Notes: generated by a model not told the origin, from the sequence alone. A DNA stretch of 64,000 nt from Lindgomyces ingoldianus (GCF_010093535.1 NW_022985212.1:273612-337611), one strand, 5' to 3'; positions 13,701 to 25,307 are shown, counted from the first letter of the stretch. Translations and numbers: made by a program.

Positions 13701-16300
13701 ATAGATACATAAGTTGCTATTTAGTTTCTGTACATAAAGGATAGAAGATGTAAAAGGGCTCTAACTCTGCTTAATAAAGCTATATTTTAGATTGTCTATA
13801 ACATATTTCTTTGTTACCTCTAGCTCCTTAAGGTTCTGTTTGTACAACAGACTGTAACTGTTAGGAAGAGGCTCTGTAAGGACAATCTTGTGGTTATATA
13901 GACAATGTACTAGTAGCTAGTGAGCTGCTGTGTGGCTAAATACATCTTAGTACTAATAGTATTTAAAGGGCAATTAAAGGTTTACTAATGCTTTAGTTTT
14001 ATATTTAGCGTCTAACTATAAAGCTTACTTGTCTTTAATTAACTACTTAATTTTATAAATAAAAGTTAAAAAGAACTTATTCTTCTTTTTTTTTATATTA
14101 AAATAAAAAGCATTTACTAAAATTAGAGTAATAGTAGCTAAATAGACCTCCTTTAGACCTGTTCTAGACTTCTTAATAGATAGGCAGAAGAATAATTTAA
14201 GTGTCTTTAGACTATAGATAATAGAAGATCTATATAATTTTAGTAGCCTTAGTAAACCCTTAATGTAGTAGATTATTAGGCTGCATAACTGCTAAAATTA
14301 GTTCTTTTTCTATAGTGCGTTGCGTTGTTTAATATCTAGCTCTACTTCTTTGTTGCGCGCAGGCTAGGTTAATTGCATAAGCAAGGGCGGCGAAGGTTTA
14401 TAGGTAGGTAGATATTTACTAGGCTATATAATCTAATTTCTCTTTATATCTAAATAAAGTTTAAAACAACATAACTATTTAATGCTAATAATGCAATCCT
14501 AGGAGCTAAGGTCTATAATAATAAAAAGGCAGTTTTAGATGCTTCTTCTATTAATTTACATGTGCAGGTAAATATACTAGTAGACAGGGACTTAGATCTA
14601 ATCTTAAAAGCCCTTAACTATAACTTTAAATAGTAAGCATTAGATAAGGACATAAAAGCATTAAAACAATAACTTAGTAGTTAGTAAGTTAATAAATAGA
14701 AAACTATAAGCGCTAGTATTAACTAAAGAATTTAAACAGACTTTAATACTTTTTAAATATAAAACAGTAGAGACTTAGAAGTGTTTTTCTTTAAATAAGT
14801 ATAATAAATTAATGTTTAATAAATTATACTTGCTTAAGCCTAAGACAAAGAGTTTCTCTAGGCGTTACTATTTCCTATCTAAGAGGCATCTAGATTAAAA
14901 TTATTTATGTCTATAAATTCTTTTTTAAAATTTTACTGCTCCACCTCTATTTCTTGTACCCTAAAAATAGGGCAGTTACTAGCAAAATGTTTTAGTTTTC
15001 TACAATTATAATAGTTGCTAGAAGTTGTCTGTCTTTCTAGGGCAGGTGTCTAGCTAGATTGTCTATAGGTAACTAAGGTGGACTAGGGTACTAACAGAGG
15101 TGCAGGTTAGGGTGCACTAGAATAGTATACTGCCTTAGATGTATTACTAGAAACCTTCTAAGACTAATCTGCACTAGGTCTAACAGTAGACTGTTAGGTA
15201 AGATTAACAGTTTGCTCTAAAATAGCAAGAGTATTCCTTCTTTCTATGTTATAGGCTGTTAGGTAGGCTACTATAGTCTTAAAGAAGCTTTTCTAAGTGT
15301 GCTTAAAACCTAAGTTTAGTACTTTTAGGCTAGGCAGTATTTTTTCTTATAAGTAGAAAAACTATTTTAACTTTAATATAGACCTTTTAACAGCAGCACT
15401 AATAAAGTAAGCTTTAAAGGCAGAAAATGCTTCTTTTTTTTCTATCTTTAAAGTCTAAAACACCTGTTGCACCTCTATCTCTTTATTGCTAGTAATAAAG
15501 TACATTTATAAAAGCTTAATTATTTCTTCTGTGTTCCTAAACTAAAAGTTGTTTAATTTAGCTAGGTATCTAGGCTCTAGGTATTCCTTCGCGATACCAG
15601 CAGTGTGTCCCTATACTAGCGCCATGCGTGTGCGCTCACTCTAATAGTAATCTGCATTAATGTTAAGTCTGTCTATAATAAAGGCTTACTATTATTTAAA
15701 CATAAGTTTTTTGCTATCTGTAAGGTTCTTAATTTTAGGCGTGCGTTTAGTAAGGTAGCTTTAAGGGAGTTTAAAGGTGCCTAAAAGGTCTTTTACTATT
15801 AGTGTAGTAAGGGTAATTTAAGGCATTATTAGAGGTAATTTAGTAGTTAGTAGGGGATAATTAGGACTAACAGTTTTTAATCTAGTTAGCTGTTTAATTT
15901 ATGCTCTTAATTAAGCAACTTAGTTTTTAAGGGCTATACTGCTAGAGTTTAACTCTAAATCTAGTAGGTTTTTAGCTTTAAGTCCTACAAAAGAGAGTTT
16001 AGCTGTTAAGGTTAGTAGTAGTTTAGTTCTAAAGGTAGGCATCTTGCCTTAGCTGCAGCTAGAACAGGTTGTAGTCTTTACAATAGAATCTAATAGTAGT
16101 TAAGGGTTAGGCATTAGTAGTTATCCCTAATCCTAATAGGTTATTAGTAGTCTTTAAGTTTCTACTTTAGCGCACTCTTTGCAACTTTTCTAAAGGCAAT
16201 CCTAATTGTAGGGGATAAGAAGTTCTAAACCTAAAGGCTTTAGTTAACAGAAGGTCTCTAGAATCTTATCTATACTAACTAAATAATTTAATGTGACAGT
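10800..16300 (-). pseudogene. Gypsy-1 gag-pol, RIP-degraded
   Basis: Read on the minus strand. A CCHC zinc knuckle typical of gag survives at 14,972-15,013 except that its first Cys codon is now TAT (Tyr, 15,011-15,013). The reverse transcriptase follows near 13,140-13,760, with the strand-start motif (SILYVQK) and the DYRKLN-like box around 13,690-13,750; the YxDD box reads YLNN at 13,395-13,406, both aspartates changed to Asn. RNase H and integrase regions would lie below 13,100 in Ty3 order but are too degraded to delimit. Stops are frequent in every frame. Confidence 0.85.
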
Positions 16301-16422
16301 GTGTAAAAATAGCAACCTAAACTAAATTAGACGCTTTTTAGAACTTAGACATAGTTAAATAAATAATTAATGTAATATTATTAATAAGGCTGTTACTAGC
16401 AAAAGCAAGTTTTCTAATATAA

Positions 16423-16732
16423 TGTAACAGCGCAGGCAAGACAATAGGTCCAAATGCGGTATAAATCCACTCAGAGGCATATGGGAGTGCGTGGGGACTC
16501 AGAGACCTGGGAATACCAATGACACCTATAGGCCTTGTACGTAGGATATCAGAAAACTACCGAGCTAGCTACGGGGCGAGGTGCGACTAAATACATGAGG
16601 GAATAGGGGTAACAGCAGGGGGCAGGGCAGAGTCGGGGCCAGGTCGAGTCAGGGTCGAGCCAGGGTCGGAGCCGATACGGGGACCCTTCGGATGGGTACC
16701 GGGCGACCCGAGATGGAACGAGAATCGTTACA
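16423..16732 (-). repeat. 5' LTR of Gypsy-1
   Basis: 310 bp. Four G-to-A differences from the other LTR fall in its first 45 bp, the end that touches the RIP-mutated body; the rest is nearly unchanged. Confidence 0.9.
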
Positions 16733-16737
16733 ATTAG

Positions 16738-17535
16738 AAGTAAATTAATATTAGCAGAAGATTAGATCTCTGCTTTTTACAGCAGTTACTATAAAACTAG
16801 ACATTGCCTTTGCTACATTACGCTTTACACAGTTTCTTACAAATCCTGCATCTAACTATTAGAATGCAGCTAATTAAGTTATCCTGTACCTACATGCAAC
16901 ACAGACGTACGCACTCTAATTAGGAGGAGAAGACTACTTTGTAGTAGCAAGTAATGCGTTATTTATAGATAATACACTAAATAAAAAAAGCTTTTAAGGC
17001 TATGTTATTTAACTATTTAGTAGATAGATTGCATAGCAAGCAAATAAACAAGATATAGTTACAATGTTAATAATAAAAGCAGAATTACTTGCACTGTTTT
17101 AAGTTGCTAAGGAAGCTATATTTACAAGAATGCTTTTTAACAAACTGTAAGTTAAGCTGCCTAATTTAACTATTATAATCTAGTGTAACAACAAGCAGAC
17201 AATCTAACTAGTAAACAAAGAGATATCTTAACTTTAAACTAAGCTCTAACATGTCAACATCCATAACCACTAGCTCCGACAGGAAGTCTCTCAACAAACA
17301 ATTAAGGTTGTCCATGTCCCCTCTAGCAAGATGCTTGCGGACAGACTTACCAAAGCGCTTCTAGCCAGCAAATGGCCAAGCTTTCTTTAGCAAATTCAGC
17401 TAGTTAACGTCAGGGAGAGGATAGTCAGTCAGGAAGCGGATATGGAAGAGATTAAAGCAAGAATGGAAGCCCTAGAAGCATACTAAGGTTGCGCAATCGG
17501 GAACCAGCTTAAAGCATGTCCAAGCTGAGGGGGTG
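16738..17535 (+). pseudogene. Copia-A1 gag-pol, C-terminal part (RNase H region)
   Basis: Resumes the copia reading interrupted by Gypsy-1 and is colinear over about 797 bp with 29,753-30,550. Degraded by stops. The last 300 bp before the LTR are visibly less AT-rich than the rest, and the polypurine tract ends the segment. Confidence 0.8.
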
Positions 17536-18016
17536 TGTCAGATATGCGCACCTACTGTCAAGACAGGAGGAACGTTTGACGAAAGCTGCTACATAGTACG
17601 AGCAATAAGCTTGTCAGATATGCGCACCTACTGTCAAGACAGGAGGAACGTTTGACGAAAGCTGCTACATAGTACGAGCAATAAGCTCGAACAGTATGTT
17701 GCTGCAAATTGCAGCATTTTGCAGCATTTTGCAGCATTTTGCAGCATGTTGCAGCAGATTGCAGCATTTTGCAGCATGTTGCAGCAGATTGCAGCATTTT
17801 GCAGCATGTTGCAGCAAATTGCAGCATTTTACAGCATGTTGCAGCAAATTGCAGCAAATTGCAGCATGTTACAGCATTTTGCAGCAAATTGCAGCATGTT
17901 GCAAGCTGGTCGCNNNNNNNNNNACACGATCAATACAATCAATAAATCATCCCATACATCATATCCAAACCCATCATTCATCTCAGGAAGCCCAGAAACA
18001 GTGCTTCAATCTGACA
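17536..18016 (+). repeat. 3' LTR of Copia-A1, with a 76-bp duplication and an assembly gap
   Basis: The first 76 bp of the LTR (17,536-17,611) are followed directly by a complete LTR start at 17,612, so the U3 end is partly duplicated in tandem. The decamer array (about 17,697-17,905) is longer than in the other copies. Ten Ns at 17,914-17,923 replace a segment that is about 86 bp in the 5' LTR. The LTR ends TCTGACA at 18,016. Confidence 0.88.
17914..17923. other. Assembly gap (10 N)
   Basis: Placeholder inside the 3' LTR of Copia-A1. Comparison with the 5' LTR indicates that about 86 bp are missing, so the gap length is nominal. Confidence 0.98.
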
Positions 18017-18101
18017 ATAGCAGAGCTGTGGTCTGCATTATAACTACTATATATAAGGGGTAGTAGCTTTTTCTTTTTTTATATACTAAATAAATAGACT
18101 A
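18017..18101. other. Spacer between Copia-A1 and a pogo-1 element
   Basis: Begins with the ATAGC target duplication. No other feature. Confidence 0.5.
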
Positions 18102-19233
18102 ACGTACCTAACGGGTTGGCCGGCCACACGGGTTGGCCGGCCACTTTTGCCAAGCCCCCACCAAAACCACCCCATTCTCTCGCAAAACAGCCCACTTTGG
18201 CCCTGTATAGAGTAATACAACACAAGATATTATTTAGAGTCTACTTCTGCTACTTGCTTACACGTACGCAAGTTATGCCCAGTCTAATTGCACCGCCCGC
18301 ATCGCCTTTAACTTGGCTTACCTCCTTTAGCGCGCACCTGCGTCTTTAGCTTCTTCCTATCACTACGCGCTCTAAACTCCTTTAGAGCAGTTAGACAAGC
18401 CCTATCTTTAACTATTAAGGTCTCTTCTGCCTAAATCTGCTTCCTTTTATGCAATCTACGTCGCGTGGCAGCCTTATTTGCCGCTTAAAGCTCTGTGATC
18501 TCATAGCCCACCCTGTTGCGTTAATGCCCTAGATAACTGTTGTCCACTCCCTATTGCCTTGCTGTATTGCCTTTAGCTGTCCTTGTCTCTCTAAAGCTGT
18601 AATAACTGCTCTAGTTAATATCTAGCCTATTATAAAGCCTAACTTGTTAAAGTTATACTTATCTTTATTCTAGATACTGTACTTAGCTTTTATGTTAGCT
18701 ACTAGGCGAAACTAGCCCTAGATAACCTCTAGATCCTCGCAGAGCGCTCTCTTGTAATTGTACTTGCAATTAAACTTTATTATAAACTTAGGGCAGTGCT
18801 TAACCCACATACTAGTCTAGTTTAAGCTAACCTGGCCTAGATTGCGCTCTGCGGGCAAGGAATTAGCCATATCAGCTACAGCTGCGAGCCTAGGGGGAAA
18901 TCCGCGCGTAATAAGCTTAAGTATGTACTTAACAACTACCTCCTTCTTAAGCTTAGTTAGATTCCTTAATTTAGGCCAGCATTCTGCTTGTGAAGGCTGT
19001 CTAGCGCGTTAATTGCTTAGTGTTGTGTGAGAGACATTATAGATAGCTGCAGCGCGTTGCAAGGAGAGTTTTAAGTCTTGTTTAAGAGCCTAAAGAGCAA
19101 GCTATATCTAACGTTCTTTAGAAGATTTAATCTAGTGTTGTTGTTAAGGCATTATGTAGATAGGTAGAGTTTAGTGGGGGCTTGGCAAAAGTGGCCGGCC
19201 AACCCGTGTGGCTGGCCAACCCGTTAGGTACGT
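18102..19233 (-). mobile_element. Pogo/Fot1-type DNA transposon relic, pogo-1 family (copy 1)
   Basis: 1,132 bp, flanked by TA (18,100-18,101 and 19,234-19,235). Termini ACGTACCTAACGGG / CCCGTTAGGTACGT continue into subterminal direct repeats of a 17-bp unit (GGGTTGGCCGGCCACAC). On the minus strand it carries the N-terminal half of a pogo-like transposase: a helix-turn-helix stretch (RAAAIYNVSHTTLSN), then blocks such as PKFIIKFNCKYNYKRAL and LKAIQQGNREWTTVI. Most of the DDE catalytic core is missing relative to full-length family members, and several tryptophan or glutamine codons are TAG. This is the least RIP-damaged of the three copies. Confidence 0.85.
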
Positions 19234-19235
19234 TA

Positions 19236-22200
19236 TCTTTTTTACATATCTTTCTTTTTTAATCTTATAATAAAAAAAATAAGTGCGTATAATAAAAAAA
19301 AAATTAAGCTTTATATAAAAGTGTTATTAGTTTAGTTAGTCTAGAGCATCTTTGCGCACAGAATCTAGCTAGTCTACAGATACTTCTATCTAGATAGAGA
19401 AGTAGTTAGTTAGGACTAATAATTAAAGAGCCTAGTTTAGTGTTTTTTTTATATATACATCTACTAAGTTATTTTTACTATGAATTTACTTTATTTTAGT
19501 AATTTCCTTTTTTTTTTATATAATTTGCAGAGTAACATAATGTTAATTATAAGTTACTTTTTACTAGTAGTGCCTAGCTTAATAAAGTAATTATATAAAA
19601 ACTTTAAATTTATGTAAATTACTACTAGAATTAGTAGTAGTTTAAGTGTTTATATAATTTACTATAAAGTTATACTAAAAGTAATTACATTATTAAACTC
19701 TCTAACTATTTTATATAGTTTACTAGTAAGAACACTCTTAGTTACTCTTTTACACTTAGTAAAATTCTAGTGTATAATATTACCTAGTATTTTAAAGTAG
19801 TTACTTTACTTTATATAGTTTTTATTACTTAATATAATTAAGAATCTTAGCTATAAGCTAAAGTTTTTATTATTAGTAAATAATCTATTTATAAAGATAA
19901 ACAGCTTTGCACTATTAAGCTATAATAGTAGAAAAGTAAGACTACACTTACTATTATTTATCTACTATTAGATTTATATATTAAGTGTATTAATATTATT
20001 ATATAAAGGGTCTATAGTTTATGTAGCAATAGACAGGTTAAATGCTGCCTTTAGTTAACATATAAATGCAATGTATACCTCTTTTATATGTTACTTAACA
20101 TATTATTATGCAGCATCTTTATTCTTTAAGTTAATTATATAAAAGTAGCTTACTTATTTTTTTTAAGTAAAGACTACTATGTTATATGTAAGTTTAATTC
20201 TTTTACTATTAAACTTAATAAGCTGCTTTTTTACTAGAATAGTTTTACATTTTATATAAAACTTTACTTTTTATAGTTTTTTTTCTTCTTTTTATGTAAA
20301 ATTTTTTGTTATAAGACTTAAAGTGTTATTTGTTTATAAGCTAGTAATACTAAAAGTGTGCTCTTTTTTATTAGTAATTAAAAAGTAAGAGTTATATAAA
20401 AAATGTGTATACACAGCTTTTCTTTATAGTAGTTATAGTATATCTTAAACTAATATAGTCCTAATTTAGTAGCTCTATATAAGAGTTATATAACCTAGAG
20501 TATTATATTTAGTAGAAAGCTCTAGCGCATCTTTTTTAGTAGCTTTATGTATAGTGTGCGTATAAGCTTATTTATTAATTAAATGTATGCTTATGTAATA
20601 TTACATAGTTTAAAATGCATTTTATACATAGCTTTTAGGCTTACTTTTATAGCTAAAAGTAGTTTTTAGCTTATCTTTTAAATAGTTAGTAACTAAGTAA
20701 GAATTTCTTTTTTTTTTATCTAAGTAGCTAGTAAACACTAGGCAGAATTTCTTATATAGTTAAGTTGTTTTACCTTTTACTTTTTATATAAAGTAAAGGT
20801 TAAAAATTTAACTTTTATGCTTTATTAAGTTATACACTATAACTTTAAAAGTGCTATTAGTAATTAAAATGTTTATCTCTATATAGTCTAATTTCTTAAA
20901 AGTTTTTTAAGTGTAGTAATTACACTGTTTATATAAAGCTTAATAAATAAGGCTTAATTATCTTTTTTCTTCTAGGTTAGAAATACCTAGTCTAGACTTT
21001 ATGTAGGTTTCCTTTGCCTTTTACTTCTTCTAGTATCTATATCTTCCTTTTACACTAGTGTAGCATTGCTATTCTAAGGGGCTTAGTCTATAGTATGCTT
21101 TAGTTTTACTTTTATAACATTTTTATAAGGCTGTTCTTTTTTTCTCTTTTTTAAAAGATCTTTTTATATAGAGATTAGTTTATTTAGGTTATTTATTATA
21201 AGTAAGTTATTTTTTTTTCTTTATAGTATAGTTTAACCTATGTATATTAAAGCTTTAGTAGGCTATTTTTTTTTAATAATAATGTCTCTTTCTTTAATGC
21301 TTTTAATTTTATATAGGCTAGTTTAGCTTTTTTTCTTTTTCTATGCTATTATCTTTAAGCTAAGGGGGAAGTTAAAAACTTTATATATTATAAAGCTATT
21401 ATAAGTGTTAATTATATAATTAATGTTTACTTTTATATAGTTTTTTTAAAGTATTTTTATTACCTTTTATATAGTGCTTACTTATGCAATAATGTCTAGC
21501 AATAGTAAAAAGTCTAGGTTAATTCTTAGGTATGCCCTAAAAACTAGCAGCATAGGTACTAGACTATGCAGGCTAGCTGTGTTATTTAGAGCCTTAACTA
21601 CTATTTATAAAATAGCCTTATTATCTATATAGTTACCTAGCTTAGTCTTTAGAATGTTAAACACTTATTAAAGAAGTGTGTGCGCGCGCTTAACTTTTCT
21701 AACTGCCTAATATGCTTTTATAGGCATCTGCCTATATATAGCTTCTATAATTTTTCTATAAGCTTAAAAATTCTTTAAAGTAAAGTTTATACTAGAGTTA
21801 TACATAATATAGTTTAAAAGTTCTTAATAGGTGTTAATCTAGCATTTACATAGTGCATCCTAGGTATCTTATGTAAACATAAATTTTAGAAATGTAGCAG
21901 CCTAAAATAATGTATCTATATTAATAATATATAAAACATTTTTATTATTAATTTATATAACATTAATAATAACCTTATAGTTAAAGTAGGTGTTATTTTT
22001 AATTATAAACTTAAATTTTTATAAAGCTTAGTTATATAATTAGTAAAGGTAGTAAAACTTTTTAATCTTTTCTAACACTACAGCATTAACATTATAGCTA
22101 GCGCTAGTTAGCATTTTTTAAAGTCTTTTTATGCAGGGGTGTTTAAATTAGTAGTAAAAGCAGTAGAGTTTTAATTTAGTAAAAAAGAACATAGATTCTT

Positions 22201-24329
22201 TTTTACTAATATTAAAAAAAGTGTCTTTATTTTTATATAATAAGTATAGTAGTTTTATCTTTATGTATAATAATATTTAAAATGTTATTAAAGTATGCTC
22301 TAAGTTAGTTAGCATCTGCTAGTAATAGTAAAAATAGTGTTAAAGTCTCTAAAATATAGTATATAACTAGACTAATTAGGTTCTAAATTTATATAGTACT
22401 AATTAATCTCTTTAGTGTCTAGCCTTTAAAGCTAATATCTATTTAGCTAGGTGTCTAATTAATTTCTATACATAAGTTCTCTTATATGTACACCTTAAGT
22501 TAAGACTTGCTAATAGTAAAAATCTTTACTACACTTATATCTTATAGTTTACCTTAGTATACTATATAGTATTAGTTGTTAAGAATAAACTACTTAGCAT
22601 ACTTTTTAGGTTTAATGCTGTAGATGTTCTCTCTTATTACATAGTGTAGATAAGTAGTAGAGGTAAAGTAGTTAATAGCTTTTTTAGCATTTTTACTTTT
22701 TTATTTTATTTTTTTTATATTATGCAAATTATTTTTTTTCTTAAAGTAACTTTTAAAGTCTTAGATGTATAAAGTAATAGCTTTATATAATAAAGTCTTA
22801 GTATAAAAATCTTTATATAAGGTAATGTACTAGTTCTTTGCTTACATATAGTTATTATAAGAGTAGTTTAATAACTAATATTTTTTTTTATAGCAGACAA
22901 AGCACTTCTTTATTTATGTGCAGTTGTCTCTAGATTATAGCCTAAACTTAGATAAAAATCTTCTATGTTATTTTTTTTTACACAGAGGGAAGCTTCTTTT
23001 TTATTATGTAGAGTTATACTAGTAGTTTATGTAGTATACATTAAGTAGTTTTTAGAGGTATTAGTTTACTTTTTAGTTTATAGTAACTTAAAGTAATGCT
23101 TATAAGTTACTAAATAAGGCTTTGCATAAGGGCTTAATAGTAAACATAGCATGTTTTAGTTCTAGTTATCCTTAATAAGCTTATATAATAGTAGTGTGTA
23201 GTAAAACATCTTTTTAAAATTTTATTTTTAGTGCTTTTTATATAAGTATAAGCTTATTAATTATTACTTTAAAAACTTTATATAAACTTTTATTAAAGTT
23301 TTTTTATTAGTATTATATAAAAGTTATTATTATTTAGTTTATCTAGTACTAGCTATAGTTTACATTAGTGTTAAAGTAACTACTTAAAGTGTTATATAAA
23401 TGCTTTTAGTTATGTCTAGAGCCTATATTATGCATATAGTACATATTTGCCTAACCTTTTAAAATATTTAGAAAGAGGTCTATGTACTAAGTTTTCTAAA
23501 TATCTAGCTATTAATATAAATTACTAAAGATTCTTATTTTATTTATAAAAATGTTATAGTTATAGTTAACTTATATAGTTATTTTTTTTATGCTTTTTAA
23601 AATTATATAATTTTATCTACTAAAAGTTTTTCTTTAGTAGTTTCCCTTTAGAGTAGAAGTTTATACAGGTTGTAATGTAGTATAAATTGTGCAAGTAGTA
23701 TTAGTAGTGCATACACTACTGCAGGCAGTAGTGTGTACAATTAAGGGTGTGGAGCAGGCGTTAGGTAGGGTGGCATGTATTATTTATACAGTAATTAGTG
23801 TAGTGTTAGCTAAGGTGTAAAAGTAAGTAATGCTAGTATATTTAGTGTTAATAGCAGTATTATGTTTAGTCTACTTCTATGTAAAGCCTTATATAGTAAT
23901 AAAGGTTATATATAAAGCTTTTTTAGTATAATTACTTTTTTTATGCTATATTATACAGCTTTTAGGCTTAAGTACCTTTAGTGCTTAGCTATAGTGTAAT
24001 TCTTTTATTTTTTTAGCACTTATATAAGCTTTTTTTTAAACATGTAGCTAAGTACTAAAAAGTTTTATAGTGTCTATTTTTTACAATCTTTTATATATAA
24101 ACTTAGAAAAGTAGCGCTTTTTTAAGTTATTATATATAAATTAGTAATTATATAACTTATATATAATTAAGTCTATAGGCTTATTAAAGCCTTTAACATG
24201 TTAATTTTATTATTTTAGTACTTTAGGCTAGTCTTATTTTATAGTGTTGCCTTTAATATCTTTATATCCTTTATAAGTTATTTATATAATAGGATTTATT
24301 TTTTATTTTTTCTATTATTACATAAAGTT
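19236..24329 (-). mobile_element. Second Ty1/copia relic (Copia-B), heavily RIP-degraded
   Basis: All frames are full of stops, but the minus strand keeps recognisable polyprotein pieces in Ty1 order. Near 21,480-21,660 is the end of an integrase region (KALNNTASLHSLVPMLLVF, a degraded form of a common fungal copia motif). Further along, at about 20,040-20,240, are the end of the reverse transcriptase (IKFNSKRIKLTYN) and the start of the RNase H region. Integrase before reverse transcriptase is the copia order. gag would lie above 22.7 kb but is unreadable. I could not define LTRs or target duplications, so the ends are approximate. A fragment of the same integrase region lies at 33,894-34,164 on the plus strand. 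Confidence 0.65.
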
Positions 24330-25077
24330 GTTAGTTACTAGTAGAATTTTATTATAATAGTATAGTTAATTACTTTTCTAGTAGATTGCGCAGGTACTGC
24401 TATTATCTAGCTACTAGGTTGTGCAGCTTTAATAGCTTTAGTGTACGCCTTACACTATCTTCTTCTTACTTTGTACAGTAGCAGAGCTTGCTATATAATG
24501 TAAAGAATTAATCTGCTATTATCTAGCTACTAAGTTATGCAGCTTTAATAGCTTTAGTGTGTGTCTTACACTATCTTTTTCTTACTTTATATAGTAGCAG
24601 AGCTTACTATATAATGTAAAGAATTAATCTGCTATCCTAAGAAATAGGTAACTAAATAAAGTACTTTATAAAGTGTAAGTGCTTTGTTATTACTCTTCCT
24701 AAGGAATAAGTAACAAAATAAAGTACCTTATAAAGCATAAGTACTTTATTATTACTTTTACTAATTTATAGTTAATTAAATTAACTACTAATTAGTGTTA
24801 AATAGGCTCTAATAGCTAGCTACTTATAGTATAAGCACTTAAGTAGTAAGAGTAAGAGTAGTGTACAGTGTGCACAGCGTATAAGGTAGGTAAGGTAAGG
24901 GTAACATGTTTTTAGTTCTATTACTTTTATCTTTCCTCTGTACAGAGGAAAAGGGGGATATCTAGATGTTTGCGCACAGAGGTTTGCGCACAAGCATTAT
25001 GTGACATAGATACGTGGTCCTGCTCGTGCGCGATCGCTCGTATCCAGATCGTGACGCTGCTGCTGCGTACAGACATA
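24330..25077 (+). repeat. Dispersed repeat DR1, longest copy
   Basis: Matches 34,165-34,735 in inverted orientation from ACTAGTARRATTTTATTATA to GTACAGAC, and 4,758-5,055 in part. It contains a perfect 20-bp palindrome centred in CCTCTGTACAGAGG (24,932-24,951) and a GC-rich right end (GCGCACAGAGG, GTGCGCGATCGCTCG). No coding potential. It could be an LTR or the end of a larger element next to Copia-B, but no TG...CA ends with target duplication were found. Confidence 0.65.
24397..24628. repeat. 116-bp tandem duplication inside DR1
   Basis: Two adjacent 116-bp units starting CTGCTATTATCTAGCTACTA (24,397 and 24,513). The 34-kb DR1 copy has only one unit. The second unit shows extra C-to-T and G-to-A differences. 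Confidence 0.85.
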
Positions 25078-25307
25078 ACTAGTATTAGATAAATTAAATA
25101 ATAATAAGCTTTAGTTATATAAATTAAGTTAAAAAACTTTATAAAAACTCTATATAAAGCTTTTAAAGCTATAATTAATAAGGTTACTTTTATAGAAAAA
25201 GCTTTTAATCTATAATTTTAAAGCAAGATACTTCTTTATACTACTATTATATAAGCATGCTAAGAATAACTTAAGCTTAAATAAGCTATGTTCTTAATTA
25301 AGCCTAC
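25078..25307. other. AT-rich spacer
   Basis: Between DR1 and the inverted LTR. Nothing recognised. Confidence 0.4.

Larger units (their letters stand above)
10394..16732 (-). mobile_element. Ty3/gypsy LTR retrotransposon Gypsy-1 nested in Copia-A1
   Basis: Two 310-bp LTRs (10,394-10,703 and 16,423-16,732) with TGTAACG/CGTTACA ends, flanked by a perfect 5-bp duplication ATTAG (10,389-10,393 and 16,733-16,737). The sister Copia-A copy has a single ATTAG at the same point (29,748-29,752), so the insertion is precise. A purine tract next to the left LTR, read on the minus strand (AGAGGGGGGGGTAG), sets the orientation. Total 6.34 kb. The body is RIP-degraded while the LTRs stay GC-rich and differ, by eye, at 7 of 310 positions, all transitions. 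Confidence 0.93.
5997..18016 (+). mobile_element. Ty1/copia LTR retrotransposon Copia-A1, RIP-inactivated, with a nested gypsy element
   Basis: Two LTRs (5,997-6,407 and 17,536-18,016) start TGTCAGATATGCG and end with TCTAACA or TCTGACA. The whole is bounded by a perfect 5-bp target duplication ATAGC (5,992-5,996 and 18,017-18,021). A purine tract, AAGCTGAGGGGGTG, abuts the 3' LTR. The internal region, after removal of the insertion at 10,394-16,737, is colinear with the second copy (25,766-30,550): both flanks are the same length in the two copies to within 1 bp. gag-integrase-reverse transcriptase order identifies Ty1/copia. Coding is destroyed throughout by stops. The original element would be about 5.7 kb. 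Confidence 0.92.

Noticed and set aside
17697..17905. Tandem array considered as a CRISPR-like repeat
   Set aside because: No spacers of constant length, no cas genes, eukaryotic context; it is a simple decamer array inside an LTR.
17558..18063. Several overlapping 60-115 codon ORFs rich in Cys, Leu, Gln and Ala (also at 5,973, 25,315, 30,440, 38,745 and 42,119)
   Set aside because: They are translations of the 10-bp GCAGCA array and flanking LTR in all frames. A 10-bp period gives no fixed frame, and they sit wholly inside LTRs.
24330..25077. DR1 as the 5' LTR of Copia-B
   Set aside because: No TG...CA ends with target duplication and no second copy at the other end of Copia-B near 19.3 kb. 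Kept as an unclassified repeat.
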